From: DAOMOD01 sp964526035
Lineage (GTDB): Bacteria > Pseudomonadota > Gammaproteobacteria > Xanthomonadales > BPKI01
NCBI GenBank assembly: GCA_964526035.1
Contig: CAZGKE010000128.1
Coordinates: forward strand, 1 to 9,908
Length of the DNA stretch: 9,908 bases
Direction of reading: 5' to 3'
Shown: one piece after another, positions 1 to 5,070 of the stretch
Layout of the letters: every line of letters begins with the position of its first letter
How positions within the stretch are numbered: position 1 is the first letter of the stretch
Notes under the pieces: generated by a model
What the model was told of the DNA's origin: nothing
What the model saw: the letters and a program-made list of their open reading frames with translations, nothing else
Databases searched by the model: none
Program-made: the position numbers and the translations under genes

Positions 1-86
1 TGCTTGCACCCGGGGCTGACCTTGGTACAGCCCGTCACCGGGTTCCAGGTGGCGTTGGTCCATTCGATAGCGGAGGTCTGGCCCAT
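1..86 (-). CDS. DUF5131 / phage Gp37-Gp68 family protein, N-terminus only (runs off the window)
   Basis: Read leftward from an ATG at 86, the 28 visible residues begin MGQTSAIEWTNATWNPVTGC and continue to a second Cys at residue 27. This is the characteristic opening of the DUF5131 (Gp37/Gp68) family: an IEWT(D/N)ATWNP block, then a three-cysteine motif. C20 and C27 are visible; the third Cys, expected about three residues further on, lies beyond the window edge. In many genomes these proteins sit beside a 'three-Cys-motif partner' protein (TcmP), and the Cys motif recalls radical-SAM cluster ligands; the activity is not established. The gene lies 22 bases after the stop of the 158-residue protein and is the third gene of a leftward cluster headed by a Panacea-domain gene. 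No strong Shine-Dalgarno precedes it, which fits co-transcription. Family recognition is firm; the rest of the gene cannot be seen. Confidence 0.85.
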   Translation of the reverse strand, partial: MGQTSAIEWTNATWNPVTGCTKVSPGCK

Positions 87-108
87 GGTTAGTCGCTGTC
101 GAAATAAC

Positions 109-585
109 TTAGAGATTGCTATCGATCTGATAATCGATCCCGGTTGCTGCTTCCTGCAACTGACCCAGCTGGTCGCGGATGGCCCGTTCCTGCGCGGCTC
201 GGGTATCCGGGGCTCGCGCGACACAGTCCAGTAGGGGCCGCAGCTGATTTGCCGGGACAACCCCTACATGGCTGAGTGTCCCCCGGAGCAGGAGATTACG
301 GGCATCGGAGCTATCCAGATCATCAAAGCCCCGCAAATCGACCCAGGAGTTCGCGGTGAGGGGTTTGCCCAGCACCCCCAGGAAGTAACCGGGATAGGGC
401 GCTCCATGAAAACAGGGTGGGTGGGTAGGGCGTCCAGTCGCTCGACTGGTCAACAGTCGCGCGACGATATCGCCGCCCGGCGTGTAAGCCAGGGCGACCA
501 GATACTTGGGTTTGTACTGTTGGGTGGCCGAGTCGCGGTAGAACTCGGCGTGGCGGTAGATTTTTCCAACCTCGAGGGCAGGCAT
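109..585 (-). CDS. Putative PemK/MazF-like protein, candidate toxin partner of the Panacea-domain protein
   Basis: The 158-residue product has no signal peptide or membrane segment. Its first third (residues 6-48) has the rhythm of a PemK/MazF beta-barrel: 'vGKIY', a basic-Pro segment 'KPKYLVALA' (25-33), then 'GGDIVARLLTSR' (37-48), resembling the 'RPalVLS..GDvivapiTS' core of that fold. A Gly/Pro-rich middle (HGAPYPGYFLGVLG) and a helical, charged C-terminal tail follow. It starts 17 bases after the stop of the Panacea gene and ends 22 bases before the DUF5131 gene, so the three probably share a transcript. Panacea antitoxins are known to neutralise many unrelated toxin families encoded next to them, so position supports a toxin role. 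The barrel assignment is by eye and weak; it could be an uncharacterised accessory protein. The ATG at 585 has little Shine-Dalgarno, which suggests coupling to the upstream gene. Confidence 0.6.
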   Translation of the reverse strand: MPALEVGKIYRHAEFYRDSATQQYKPKYLVALAYTPGGDIVARLLTSRATGRPTHPPCFHGAPYPGYFLGVLGKPLTANSWVDLRGFDDLDSSDARNLLLRGTLSHVGVVPANQLRPLLDCVARAPDTRAAQERAIRDQLGQLQEAATGIDYQIDSNL

Positions 586-602
586 GGCCGCTGCAGTAGC
601 CG

Positions 603-1169
603 TCAGTGCTGACGGGAATCAGCCGCCGCTATGGCCTCAAACTCCCGGGCTGCTTCCAGGATCGCTTCGCGATGCGGATCGTCGTCCGGGATCGCCAGCG
701 TGAAAGGGATACGCTCAAACTGCCCCCGGCCATCGTCCCAGATCTTGTGCCAGGGGCCGAGTTCAGCATGAGTGAAGTTCACCAGGGGTTTCGTGAGTTC
801 CTCGCGGAAGCGGGCGGCAAGGTCGGCCATCAGACCGAGTTCCCGCTTCGTGAACTGGCTGTCGTCAAATTCGGCCCGGGCAATCACCTGTTCCCGCGTG
901 TAGTCGATCACCTTGAAGGGCTGGATGTCGACGGCGGCGGCCAGGTCGCTCTCCAGCTGGTCCCATTCCTGGACCAGCTGCTGGGGTACGGGACCCAGCT
1001 TCCAGGCGCGATAGTCCATGCCGGTAACGCTGCGCCCGGTTTCGCGAAAATGGGCAAAATCGAGCAGGTACAGCAGCTTGAAGAGCTTTACCTTGCCGCA
1101 GTACTGGGTGTTTTTCGCGAAGTACACCACCGCGTTGACGAGCTTCTGGCGGGAGGTGGAGATCAGCAT
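603..1169 (-). CDS. Panacea domain (SocA/GepA-like, DUF4065-type) protein, probable antitoxin
   Basis: A 188-residue cytosolic protein whose N-terminal two-thirds matches the Panacea (SocA-like) domain. A basic helix ending 'KVKLFKLLYLLDF' (26-38) is followed by 'HFRETGRSVTGMDYRAWKLGPVP' spread over 40-62, which carries the family's Y-x-A-W-x-x-GPVP signature. Near the C-terminus an 'FTHAELGPWHKIWDDG' region matches the conserved W-x-(K/R)-(V/I) segment of the family. Panacea domains act as antitoxins against diverse toxins, or as proteolytic adaptors in the SocA case. As the first gene of the leftward cluster, with its candidate toxin 17 bases downstream, an antitoxin-first order is likely. 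The ATG at 1169 was chosen because an AGGA lies 8 bases upstream and a promoter-like pair lies about 30 bases upstream. An unusually acidic tail (about 160-180) follows the domain. Domain assignment is firm; the antitoxin role is inferred from context. Confidence 0.85.
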   Translation of the reverse strand: MLISTSRQKLVNAVVYFAKNTQYCGKVKLFKLLYLLDFAHFRETGRSVTGMDYRAWKLGPVPQQLVQEWDQLESDLAAAVDIQPFKVIDYTREQVIARAEFDDSQFTKRELGLMADLAARFREELTKPLVNFTHAELGPWHKIWDDGRGQFERIPFTLAIPDDDPHREAILEAAREFEAIAAADSRQH

Positions 1170-1199
1170 GGGGCCAATCCTGAGCCGGTTGCGGCCCTT

Positions 1200-1227
1200 A
1201 TTCTAGGCCCAAATCGGCAGATTTCAG
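1200..1227 (-). promoter_or_regulatory. Candidate sigma-70 promoter of the Panacea cluster
   Basis: On the minus strand CTGAAA (1227-1222, 4 of 6 consensus bases) is followed after 16 bases by TAGAAT (1205-1200, 5 of 6 bases). This would start transcription about 24 bases before the Panacea ATG at 1169, leaving room for the AGGA ribosome-binding site. The -35 match is modest, so the call rests mostly on the -10 box and its position. Confidence 0.4.
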
Positions 1228-1330
1228 CCGGATAGCCCCGCAAGGGAACGGCCCGCACCCGCCTTCCGCATTGCACCCATCGCCCCGGCTTGGTATCACT
1301 GCCCGGCAACAAAACGGAAAAACAGTGTCC

Positions 1331-1417
1331 ATGCCCCCCAAGCGCGCCGCCCGCACGACGACCGCTGCCAATGCTCCCCTAGGTCTCGAACCCCAGCTCT
1401 GGGCCGCCGCGGATTAG
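1331..1417 (+). pseudogene. Remnant 5' end of a type I restriction-modification methyltransferase gene (hsdM)
   Basis: An ATG at 1331 opens a 28-codon reading frame that ends in TAG at 1415-1417. It begins MPPKRAARTTTAANAP and continues with LGLEPQLWAAAD. The second part matches the conserved N-terminus of HsdM (N-6 adenine methylase) subunits, typically 'NLGFE.kLW.AADkLRG', at the expected distance from the initiator Met. It breaks off exactly where 'KLRGNM' should follow. Nothing resembling the rest of HsdM, or HsdS/HsdR, appears downstream. Instead the DUF2075 gene starts 10 bases after the stop. The simplest reading is that a type I system was lost or replaced by recombination, leaving its first 28 codons and leader attached to a new gene. 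It may still be translated as a short leader peptide coupled to the GTG start at 1428. It is too short for statistical certainty, but the motif and its position after a start codon are distinctive. Confidence 0.7.
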
Positions 1418-1427
1418 AAGAATCGCA

Positions 1428-3359
1428 GTGATCATTTATCACGCCACAAAAGCCGGGTTCCTAGCTGACGTATTCGAGCGCGACATTGAGGCAGTGATTC
1501 AGGAAGCGTATCGGAAAGCGACGGGAAGCCGGGTTGCTCCTACACAGGTGCGCGCCTGGAGGGAATCGCTGTTCGCGATGGCGAAGGTTTTGAACGACAA
1601 GTCAATTCCGGACGACTGCGGCCTTGCGGTCGAATACACGATACCGCAAACAGCAAAGCGGATTGATCTCCTGCTTTCTGGGCTCGATCAAGCCGATCAG
1701 GCAAATCTCGTAATCATCGAGCTCAAACAGTGGGAGTACGCACTGCCGACCGTATCTGACGGAATCGTGAAAACGTACATGGGTGGCGCAGAGGTAGAGA
1801 CTAGCCACCCCTCCTATCAAGCGTGGAGCTACGCCGAACTGCTCCGCAATTTCAACGAGGCGGTCTACACCAGCGACATACCGCTCCAGCCTTGCGCGTA
1901 CCTGCACAACTTCAAGAACCCAACCACTTTGGAAGGTCCCGCGTATGCAGAGTATGTGGAAAAGGCTCCGTTCTTCATCACCGGACCCGAGGAACGTGAG
2001 CGACTGCGCAGCTATATCGCTCGTCACGTGTGCCGCGGAGATCGCGGCAATCTGATCGTCGAGATCGACAACGGTCGCATCCGGCCATCAAAGCGACTCG
2101 TGGATGCCTTACTGGGCATGCTGGAGGGGAAGCGCGAGTTCGTGCTGATTGACGAACAGAAAGTAGTATTTGAGACGATCCTGGCTCGGGCAGCTACCGC
2201 TGCGACCGGCCAGAAACAAGTCGTCATCGTGGACGGCGGTCCCGGGACGGGGAAGTCCGTGGTGGCAATCAACCTGCTGGCCACATTGACGGCCAAGCGC
2301 ACACTGACAAAGTACGTCACCAAAAACAGCGCTCCCCGGGCGGTATTCGAGGAGACACTCTCTGGTAGCTACCGTAAATCCCAGATCGCGTCGCTTTTCA
2401 CTGGCTCAGGATCCTTCGTCAACACGCCAGTTGATACTTTTGATGCGTTGGTGGTCGACGAGGCGCATCGATTAAATGCCAAGGGTGGCTTGTTCGGCAA
2501 CCTCGGCGAGAATCAGATCAAGGAAATCATCCATGCTGCACGCTGTAGTGTTTTCTTCATCGATGAAGATCAGCGCGTTACCTGGCTGGATATTGGACGA
2601 AAGGCCGAAATCGAGGACTGGGCGAGAAATGCAAACGCCGTAGTTACGCACCTGCAACTCGAATCCCAGTTCAGATGCGCTGGGTCGGACGGATATCTCG
2701 CCTGGCTGGATGATGTGCTCGGCATTCGACCAACGGCAAACCCCCTGCTGGACCCTGCGGAATACGACTTCAGAGTCGTAGACTCGCCGAATGAAGTACG
2801 AAGCCTGATAGAAGCGTGTAACAAGCCGGCAAATCGGGCGCGCATGGTTGCGGGTTATTGCTGGGACTGGAAGAGCAAGAAGGACCCGAACGTCCATGAC
2901 GTGGTGATCCCAGAGTTCGGGTTCGCGATGCAATGGAACCTTGCTGACCGGGCGCCTCTCTGGATGATTGCCAAGTACTCGGTCAAGCAAATCGGGTGCA
3001 TCCATACCTGCCAGGGTCTTGAGGCTGACTATATCGGCGTAATTGTCGGCCCAGATCTCATTGCGCGTGACGAGGTCCTGCAAACGCGACCGGAGATGCG
3101 ATCCAAACACGACAAGTCACTCAAGGGCTACAAGGCTGCCCTGAAGATCGACCCGGACTCCGCTCGGGCCAAGGCGGATTCAATCATCCGCAATACATAT
3201 AGAACGTTGATGACCCGTGGCATGAAGGGCTGTTACATCTACTGCACAGACAGAGAAACCGCGGATTACTTCAGGTCGCGGATCGTCCGCACGGAACGTC
3301 CATTGGCTCGAGCGGAGGTTGCCGAGGATCGAGGTAGCTACGATCCCGACCGACCTTGA
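1428..3359 (+). CDS. DUF2075 (Schlafen group 3-like) DNA/RNA helicase with N-terminal PD-(D/E)xK nuclease-like region
   Basis: This 643-residue cytosolic protein has two parts. The N-terminal ~215 residues hold a nuclease-like pattern: E69, then D80 in 'RIDLLLSG', then E98-x-K100 in 'VIIELKQW', the D...ExK arrangement of PD-(D/E)xK enzymes. From about residue 260 a superfamily 1-type helicase core follows. It has Walker A GGPGTGKS (270-277), DEAH Walker B (344-347), a second acidic motif 'FIDEDQR' (379-383), the DUF2075 signature 'ESQFRCAGSDGYLAWLDD', and C-terminal motifs 'IHTCQGLEADYIGVIVG' and 'NTYRTLMTRGMKG'. All motor motifs look intact and the length suits the family. The start is GTG with a weak AGAAG 7 bases upstream. 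Base composition is visibly more A/T-rich than in flanking genes, and the gene directly abuts an hsdM relic, so horizontal acquisition is likely. A role in anti-phage defence is inferred from domain content and neighbours; substrate and trigger are unknown. Confidence 0.9.
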   Translation: MIIYHATKAGFLADVFERDIEAVIQEAYRKATGSRVAPTQVRAWRESLFAMAKVLNDKSIPDDCGLAVEYTIPQTAKRIDLLLSGLDQADQANLVIIELKQWEYALPTVSDGIVKTYMGGAEVETSHPSYQAWSYAELLRNFNEAVYTSDIPLQPCAYLHNFKNPTTLEGPAYAEYVEKAPFFITGPEERERLRSYIARHVCRGDRGNLIVEIDNGRIRPSKRLVDALLGMLEGKREFVLIDEQKVVFETILARAATAATGQKQVVIVDGGPGTGKSVVAINLLATLTAKRTLTKYVTKNSAPRAVFEETLSGSYRKSQIASLFTGSGSFVNTPVDTFDALVVDEAHRLNAKGGLFGNLGENQIKEIIHAARCSVFFIDEDQRVTWLDIGRKAEIEDWARNANAVVTHLQLESQFRCAGSDGYLAWLDDVLGIRPTANPLLDPAEYDFRVVDSPNEVRSLIEACNKPANRARMVAGYCWDWKSKKDPNVHDVVIPEFGFAMQWNLADRAPLWMIAKYSVKQIGCIHTCQGLEADYIGVIVGPDLIARDEVLQTRPEMRSKHDKSLKGYKAALKIDPDSARAKADSIIRNTYRTLMTRGMKGCYIYCTDRETADYFRSRIVRTERPLARAEVAEDRGSYDPDRP

Positions 3360-3461
3360 GCGTAAGGCCACTTCGCTGTACTAACTGCCGGCGTGGAATG
3401 ACGCAACCCCGACCCTCCCCATGAACGCACTCCTGATCCGCAAAAGCTGCCGATTCCACTC

Positions 3462-3490
3462 TGGACAAGCCTGCCCCACCATCCCAAAAT
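3462..3490 (+). promoter_or_regulatory. Sigma-70 promoter of the YlcI/ParE toxin-antitoxin operon
   Basis: TGGACA (3462-3467, 5 of 6 consensus bases) is separated by exactly 17 bases from CAAAAT (3485-3490, 4 of 6). Transcription would start near 3497, inside the adjoining palindrome and upstream of the antitoxin ATG at 3522. This placement argues against the earlier in-frame ATG at 3489, which would fall on the -10 box. Confidence 0.55.
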
Positions 3491-3509
3491 GTATCGCAAC
3501 TGCAATACA
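3490..3509. promoter_or_regulatory. Operator palindrome overlapping the toxin-antitoxin transcription start
   Basis: Arms TGTATCGCA and TGCAATACA are inverted repeats matching at 8 of 9 positions around a 2-base centre. The element begins on the last base of the -10 box and covers the predicted start site, which is the usual position for autorepression by a type II antitoxin or antitoxin-toxin complex. The antitoxin encoded 12 bases downstream is the obvious candidate ligand; binding is inferred. Confidence 0.6.
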
Positions 3510-3521
3510 GAAAGCCCGGCC

Positions 3522-3794
3522 ATGAAATCCACCACCATCCCCCCACTGCGGGTTTCGCCGGAGCTTCGCCGGGAAGCGGAAGCGGTCCTTCAGGAGGGTG
3601 AGACCCTGTCGGCGTTCATGCTGGAGTCCCTGCAGGCCAGCATTGCCCAGCGGCGTGACCAGCAGGCGTTTGTCCAGCGCGGTCTGAACAGTGCCGAGAA
3701 AGCGCGGCGCACCGGGCGTTACGTAAGCGCCGACGATGTGCTGGATGGGCTGTCCGCCAAGCTGAAGAAAGCTCCGGCCAGAGTGGCACGCTGA
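3522..3794 (+). CDS. YlcI/YnfO-like antitoxin of a type II toxin-antitoxin pair
   Basis: From the ATG at 3522 the product is 90 residues. A short strand-like N-terminus 'TTIPPLRVSPELRREAEAVL' (4-23) and a following helix 'GETLSAFMLESLQASIAQRR' (26-45) have the layout of a small ribbon-helix-helix DNA-binding domain. The tail 'RGLNSAEKARRTGRYVSADDVLDGL' is typical of antitoxins that wrap a ParE/RelE toxin. The sequence resembles proteins annotated as YlcI/YnfO family. This start is preferred to an in-frame ATG 33 bases upstream because that one lies on the -10 box and adds an unconserved extension; the upstream AGAAAG is a modest ribosome-binding site. The stop lies 7 bases before the toxin start, giving the standard antitoxin-first operon. 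Autoregulation through the palindrome at 3490-3509 is likely. Family-level recognition is good; the exact family name is less certain. Confidence 0.82.
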   Translation: MKSTTIPPLRVSPELRREAEAVLQEGETLSAFMLESLQASIAQRRDQQAFVQRGLNSAEKARRTGRYVSADDVLDGLSAKLKKAPARVAR

Positions 3795-3801
3795 CCCGCC
3801 G

Positions 3802-4104
3802 GTGTCCCGCTACCGGATTCGCTTCACTATTGAGGCGCAGGCTGACCTGGAGCGGCTTTATGATTTTCTGCTGGAGAAGGATCCCGCCGCCGCACGACGG
3901 GCGCTGGCGGCGATCCGCAGCGGTCTCAGGCTGCTCCGGTTCTCGCCGTGGTCGTGCCGGAGAGTGTCGGTGGAGCTGCCGCGCCACCGGGAACTGCTGG
4001 TGCCGTTCGGCTCAGCCGGCTACGTAATCCTGGTGGAGATCGAGCCGCCGGACACGGTGACTGTGTTGGCTGCTCGACATCAGCGGGAGGACGATTACCG
4101 TTAA
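3802..4104 (+). CDS. RelE/ParE-family toxin
   Basis: A 100-residue protein with a complete ParE/RelE layout. It has an N-terminal strand and helix 'YRIRFTIEAQADLERLYDFLLEKDP' (4-28), a long second helix (29-46), then the antiparallel strands 'ELLVPFGSAGYVILVEI' (64-80) and 'VTVLAARHQREDDYR' (86-100). The last segment is the conserved C-terminal 'v-l-x-x-x-H-x-R-E-D-x-Y' signature of ParE-like toxins, which poison gyrase or, in RelE relatives, cut ribosome-bound mRNA. The C-terminal H93, R95 and Y99 are all present, so the toxin looks intact. The start is GTG, 7 bases after the antitoxin stop and without a clear Shine-Dalgarno, so translation is probably coupled to the antitoxin, keeping toxin output below antitoxin output. 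The target cannot be told from sequence alone; ParE-like (gyrase) is favoured. Confidence 0.88.
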   Translation: MSRYRIRFTIEAQADLERLYDFLLEKDPAAARRALAAIRSGLRLLRFSPWSCRRVSVELPRHRELLVPFGSAGYVILVEIEPPDTVTVLAARHQREDDYR

Positions 4105-4129
4105 GCGCGGGGTCCCTACAACCCCACGC
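4105..4129. terminator. Hairpin between convergent genes, possible weak bidirectional terminator
   Basis: GCGCGGGGT (4105-4113) and ACCCCACGC (4121-4129) pair at 8 of 9 positions around a 7-base loop. The hairpin starts immediately after the toxin stop codon and overlaps the end of the converging lipoprotein gene. There is no U-run on the plus strand, and only a short T-T-A-A on the minus side, so termination efficiency is doubtful. Confidence 0.35.
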
Positions 4130-4574
4130 AGCTCCCGCTGACCGTCGCCGCCGCCAGCCCTGCCACGTCCGCGCTCCCCGCACCGAACAGATGACTGATG
4201 AAGGTCCGGTTATTCCGGTTCATCGAAAACTGGTCCCCGGTCCCACAGCGGAGCACACCCGCGGTGTCGAAATCGCCGATGCAGGGCAGGGCCGGCTGAT
4301 CGCCCGCTTCGCGAATCAGCTCCCAGCGCCGGGCTGACGCGGCCGGCCGCACCACGAAGCGCTGGTCGGTCACGGGGATCACCACGGTGTTCCAGCGGCC
4401 GGTTGCCGGATCCTCCCGGAAGGCCGTGGCCACGCCAGCTGTGCACCGCCAGCCGGCTTCGGCACCAGCGGCACCGGCCTCGGGCGGCAGGCTGCCGCAG
4501 CCGCTGGCCAGGGCGAGGGTCGCGGCAAAGCCCAGCTTCAGAGTCGAGGATGATCGCCGGTCAGGACGGGGCAC
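4116..4574 (-). CDS. Small lipoprotein of unknown function
   Basis: A 152-residue product with a type II (lipoprotein) signal: basic N-region with several Arg plus K13, a hydrophobic stretch 'LGFAATLALASG' (14-25), and Cys26 in an A-S-G-C lipobox. The mature part has four further Cys (44, 98, 110, 149), enough for two disulphides, and the segments 'WNTVVIP', 'RRWELIREAGD', 'CIGDFDTAGVLRCGTGDQFSMNR'. It resembles uncharacterised proteobacterial secreted proteins in which Cys-flanked 'GDF..aG.l.C' and 'F..Nr....F' motifs recur; no function is known. The start is GTG at 4574, overlapping the last 14 bases of the HigA-like gene, with GGGA 8 bases upstream. It is probably co-transcribed with that regulator and anchored to the outer or inner membrane facing the periplasm. 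It converges on the ParE toxin gene, with 11 bases between the stop codons. Confidence 0.72.
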   Translation of the reverse strand: MPRPDRRSSSTLKLGFAATLALASGCGSLPPEAGAAGAEAGWRCTAGVATAFREDPATGRWNTVVIPVTDQRFVVRPAASARRWELIREAGDQPALPCIGDFDTAGVLRCGTGDQFSMNRNNRTFISHLFGAGSADVAGLAAATVSGSCVGL

Positions 4575-4887
4575 TGCGTGATCCCGCTGGCTTGCCGGCG
4601 CCTCGGCGGATGGCCCGGATCCGCGGCCGCGGCGCTTTCCGGGCCTGCCAGAGATCCCAGGCGGCCTGCAGGCTCAGCCAGCTCTCTGCGGATCCGCCCA
4701 GCGCAGCAGCGAGCCGGATCGCCAGCTCGGCGCTGACCGCGGCCCGTCCGTTGGTGACGCGCGACAGGGCCACCCGAGACACCCCCAGGTGCCGCGCAAA
4801 TTCGGTGACGGTCAAGCCGCCTTCGGGCCCGAGGACGGTGTCCCGGAGGATTTGGCCGGGGTGGGGAGGGTTGTGCATCTGGCTCAT
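4561..4887 (-). CDS. HigA-family (XRE-type HTH) antitoxin or regulator
   Basis: The 108-residue product has the diagnostic HigA opening 'NPPHPGQILRDTVLGP' (6-21). A helix-turn-helix follows: 'TVTEFARHLGVSRVALSRVTNGR' across 26-48, with VSR.ALSRV as recognition helix. The family's 'SAELAIRLAAALGGSAESWLSLQAAWDL' lies at 52-79. A basic tail (K84 to the end) extends beyond the usual domain. HigA normally follows higB in one operon, binding HigB and repressing the promoter. Upstream on the same strand there are only 183 bases to the divergent cytochrome gene, and no HigB-like frame is recognisable in them or in the downstream lipoprotein. It is therefore an orphan antitoxin or a repurposed repressor. 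Two palindromes immediately upstream are plausible operators. The initiator could be Met1 or Met4; neither has a strong Shine-Dalgarno. Confidence 0.85.
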   Translation of the reverse strand: MSQMHNPPHPGQILRDTVLGPEGGLTVTEFARHLGVSRVALSRVTNGRAAVSAELAIRLAAALGGSAESWLSLQAAWDLWQARKAPRPRIRAIRRGAGKPAGSRSAPS

Positions 4888-4898
4888 GACGGTGGTTG

Positions 4899-4913
4899 CT
4901 CAGAACGTCTGAG
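4899..4913. promoter_or_regulatory. Palindrome upstream of the HigA-like gene (proximal operator candidate)
   Basis: CTCAGA and TCTGAG form a perfect 6-bp inverted repeat around ACG. It lies 12 bases upstream of the HigA-like start codon, where autorepression sites of XRE antitoxins are commonly found. Binding is inferred from symmetry and position only. Confidence 0.4.
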
Positions 4914-4918
4914 TGGAG

Positions 4919-4937
4919 TGTATCGCCCTTAGATACA
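4919..4937. promoter_or_regulatory. Palindrome upstream of the HigA-like gene (distal operator candidate)
   Basis: TGTATC and GATACA form a perfect 6-bp inverted repeat around a 7-base centre, 32 bases upstream of the HigA-like gene. Its left eight bases, TGTATCGC, and its right five, ATACA, also occur in the palindrome of the YlcI/ParE operon at 3490-3509. No convincing -35/-10 pair was found around it on the minus strand. Confidence 0.5.
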
Positions 4938-5070
4938 GGTAGCGATGACCAGTTGCGGAGCCCTCAAGCCCCGGAAACGTAGAAGTGACCACCGGGGCAC
5001 TGGAAATCCCTCCGCTTCCCCCGCCGCTCCCGCTATCATCCCCCGCTGACCCACCCCACCCGGACCTCCC

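Noticed and set aside
3360..3461. Continuation of the hsdM relic downstream of the DUF2075 gene, which would show a clean insertion into hsdM
   Set aside because: No KLRG or later HsdM motif appears in any frame, so the event was a replacement or a deletion rather than a simple insertion.
3489..3521. ATG at 3489 as antitoxin start
   Set aside because: It overlaps the -10 box and palindrome, and the extra 11 residues do not look like part of the family; MKSTT at 3522 fits.
3421..3525. 34-codon frame ending in an ATGA overlap with the antitoxin start
   Set aside because: The likely promoter lies inside it, there is no ribosome-binding site, and the translation resembles nothing; the overlap is probably chance.
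4888..5070. A hidden or degenerate higB toxin upstream of the HigA-like gene
   Set aside because: Minus-strand frames lack the HigB pattern (no GxWxxRxxxxWRLxF-like stretch); only palindromes were seen.
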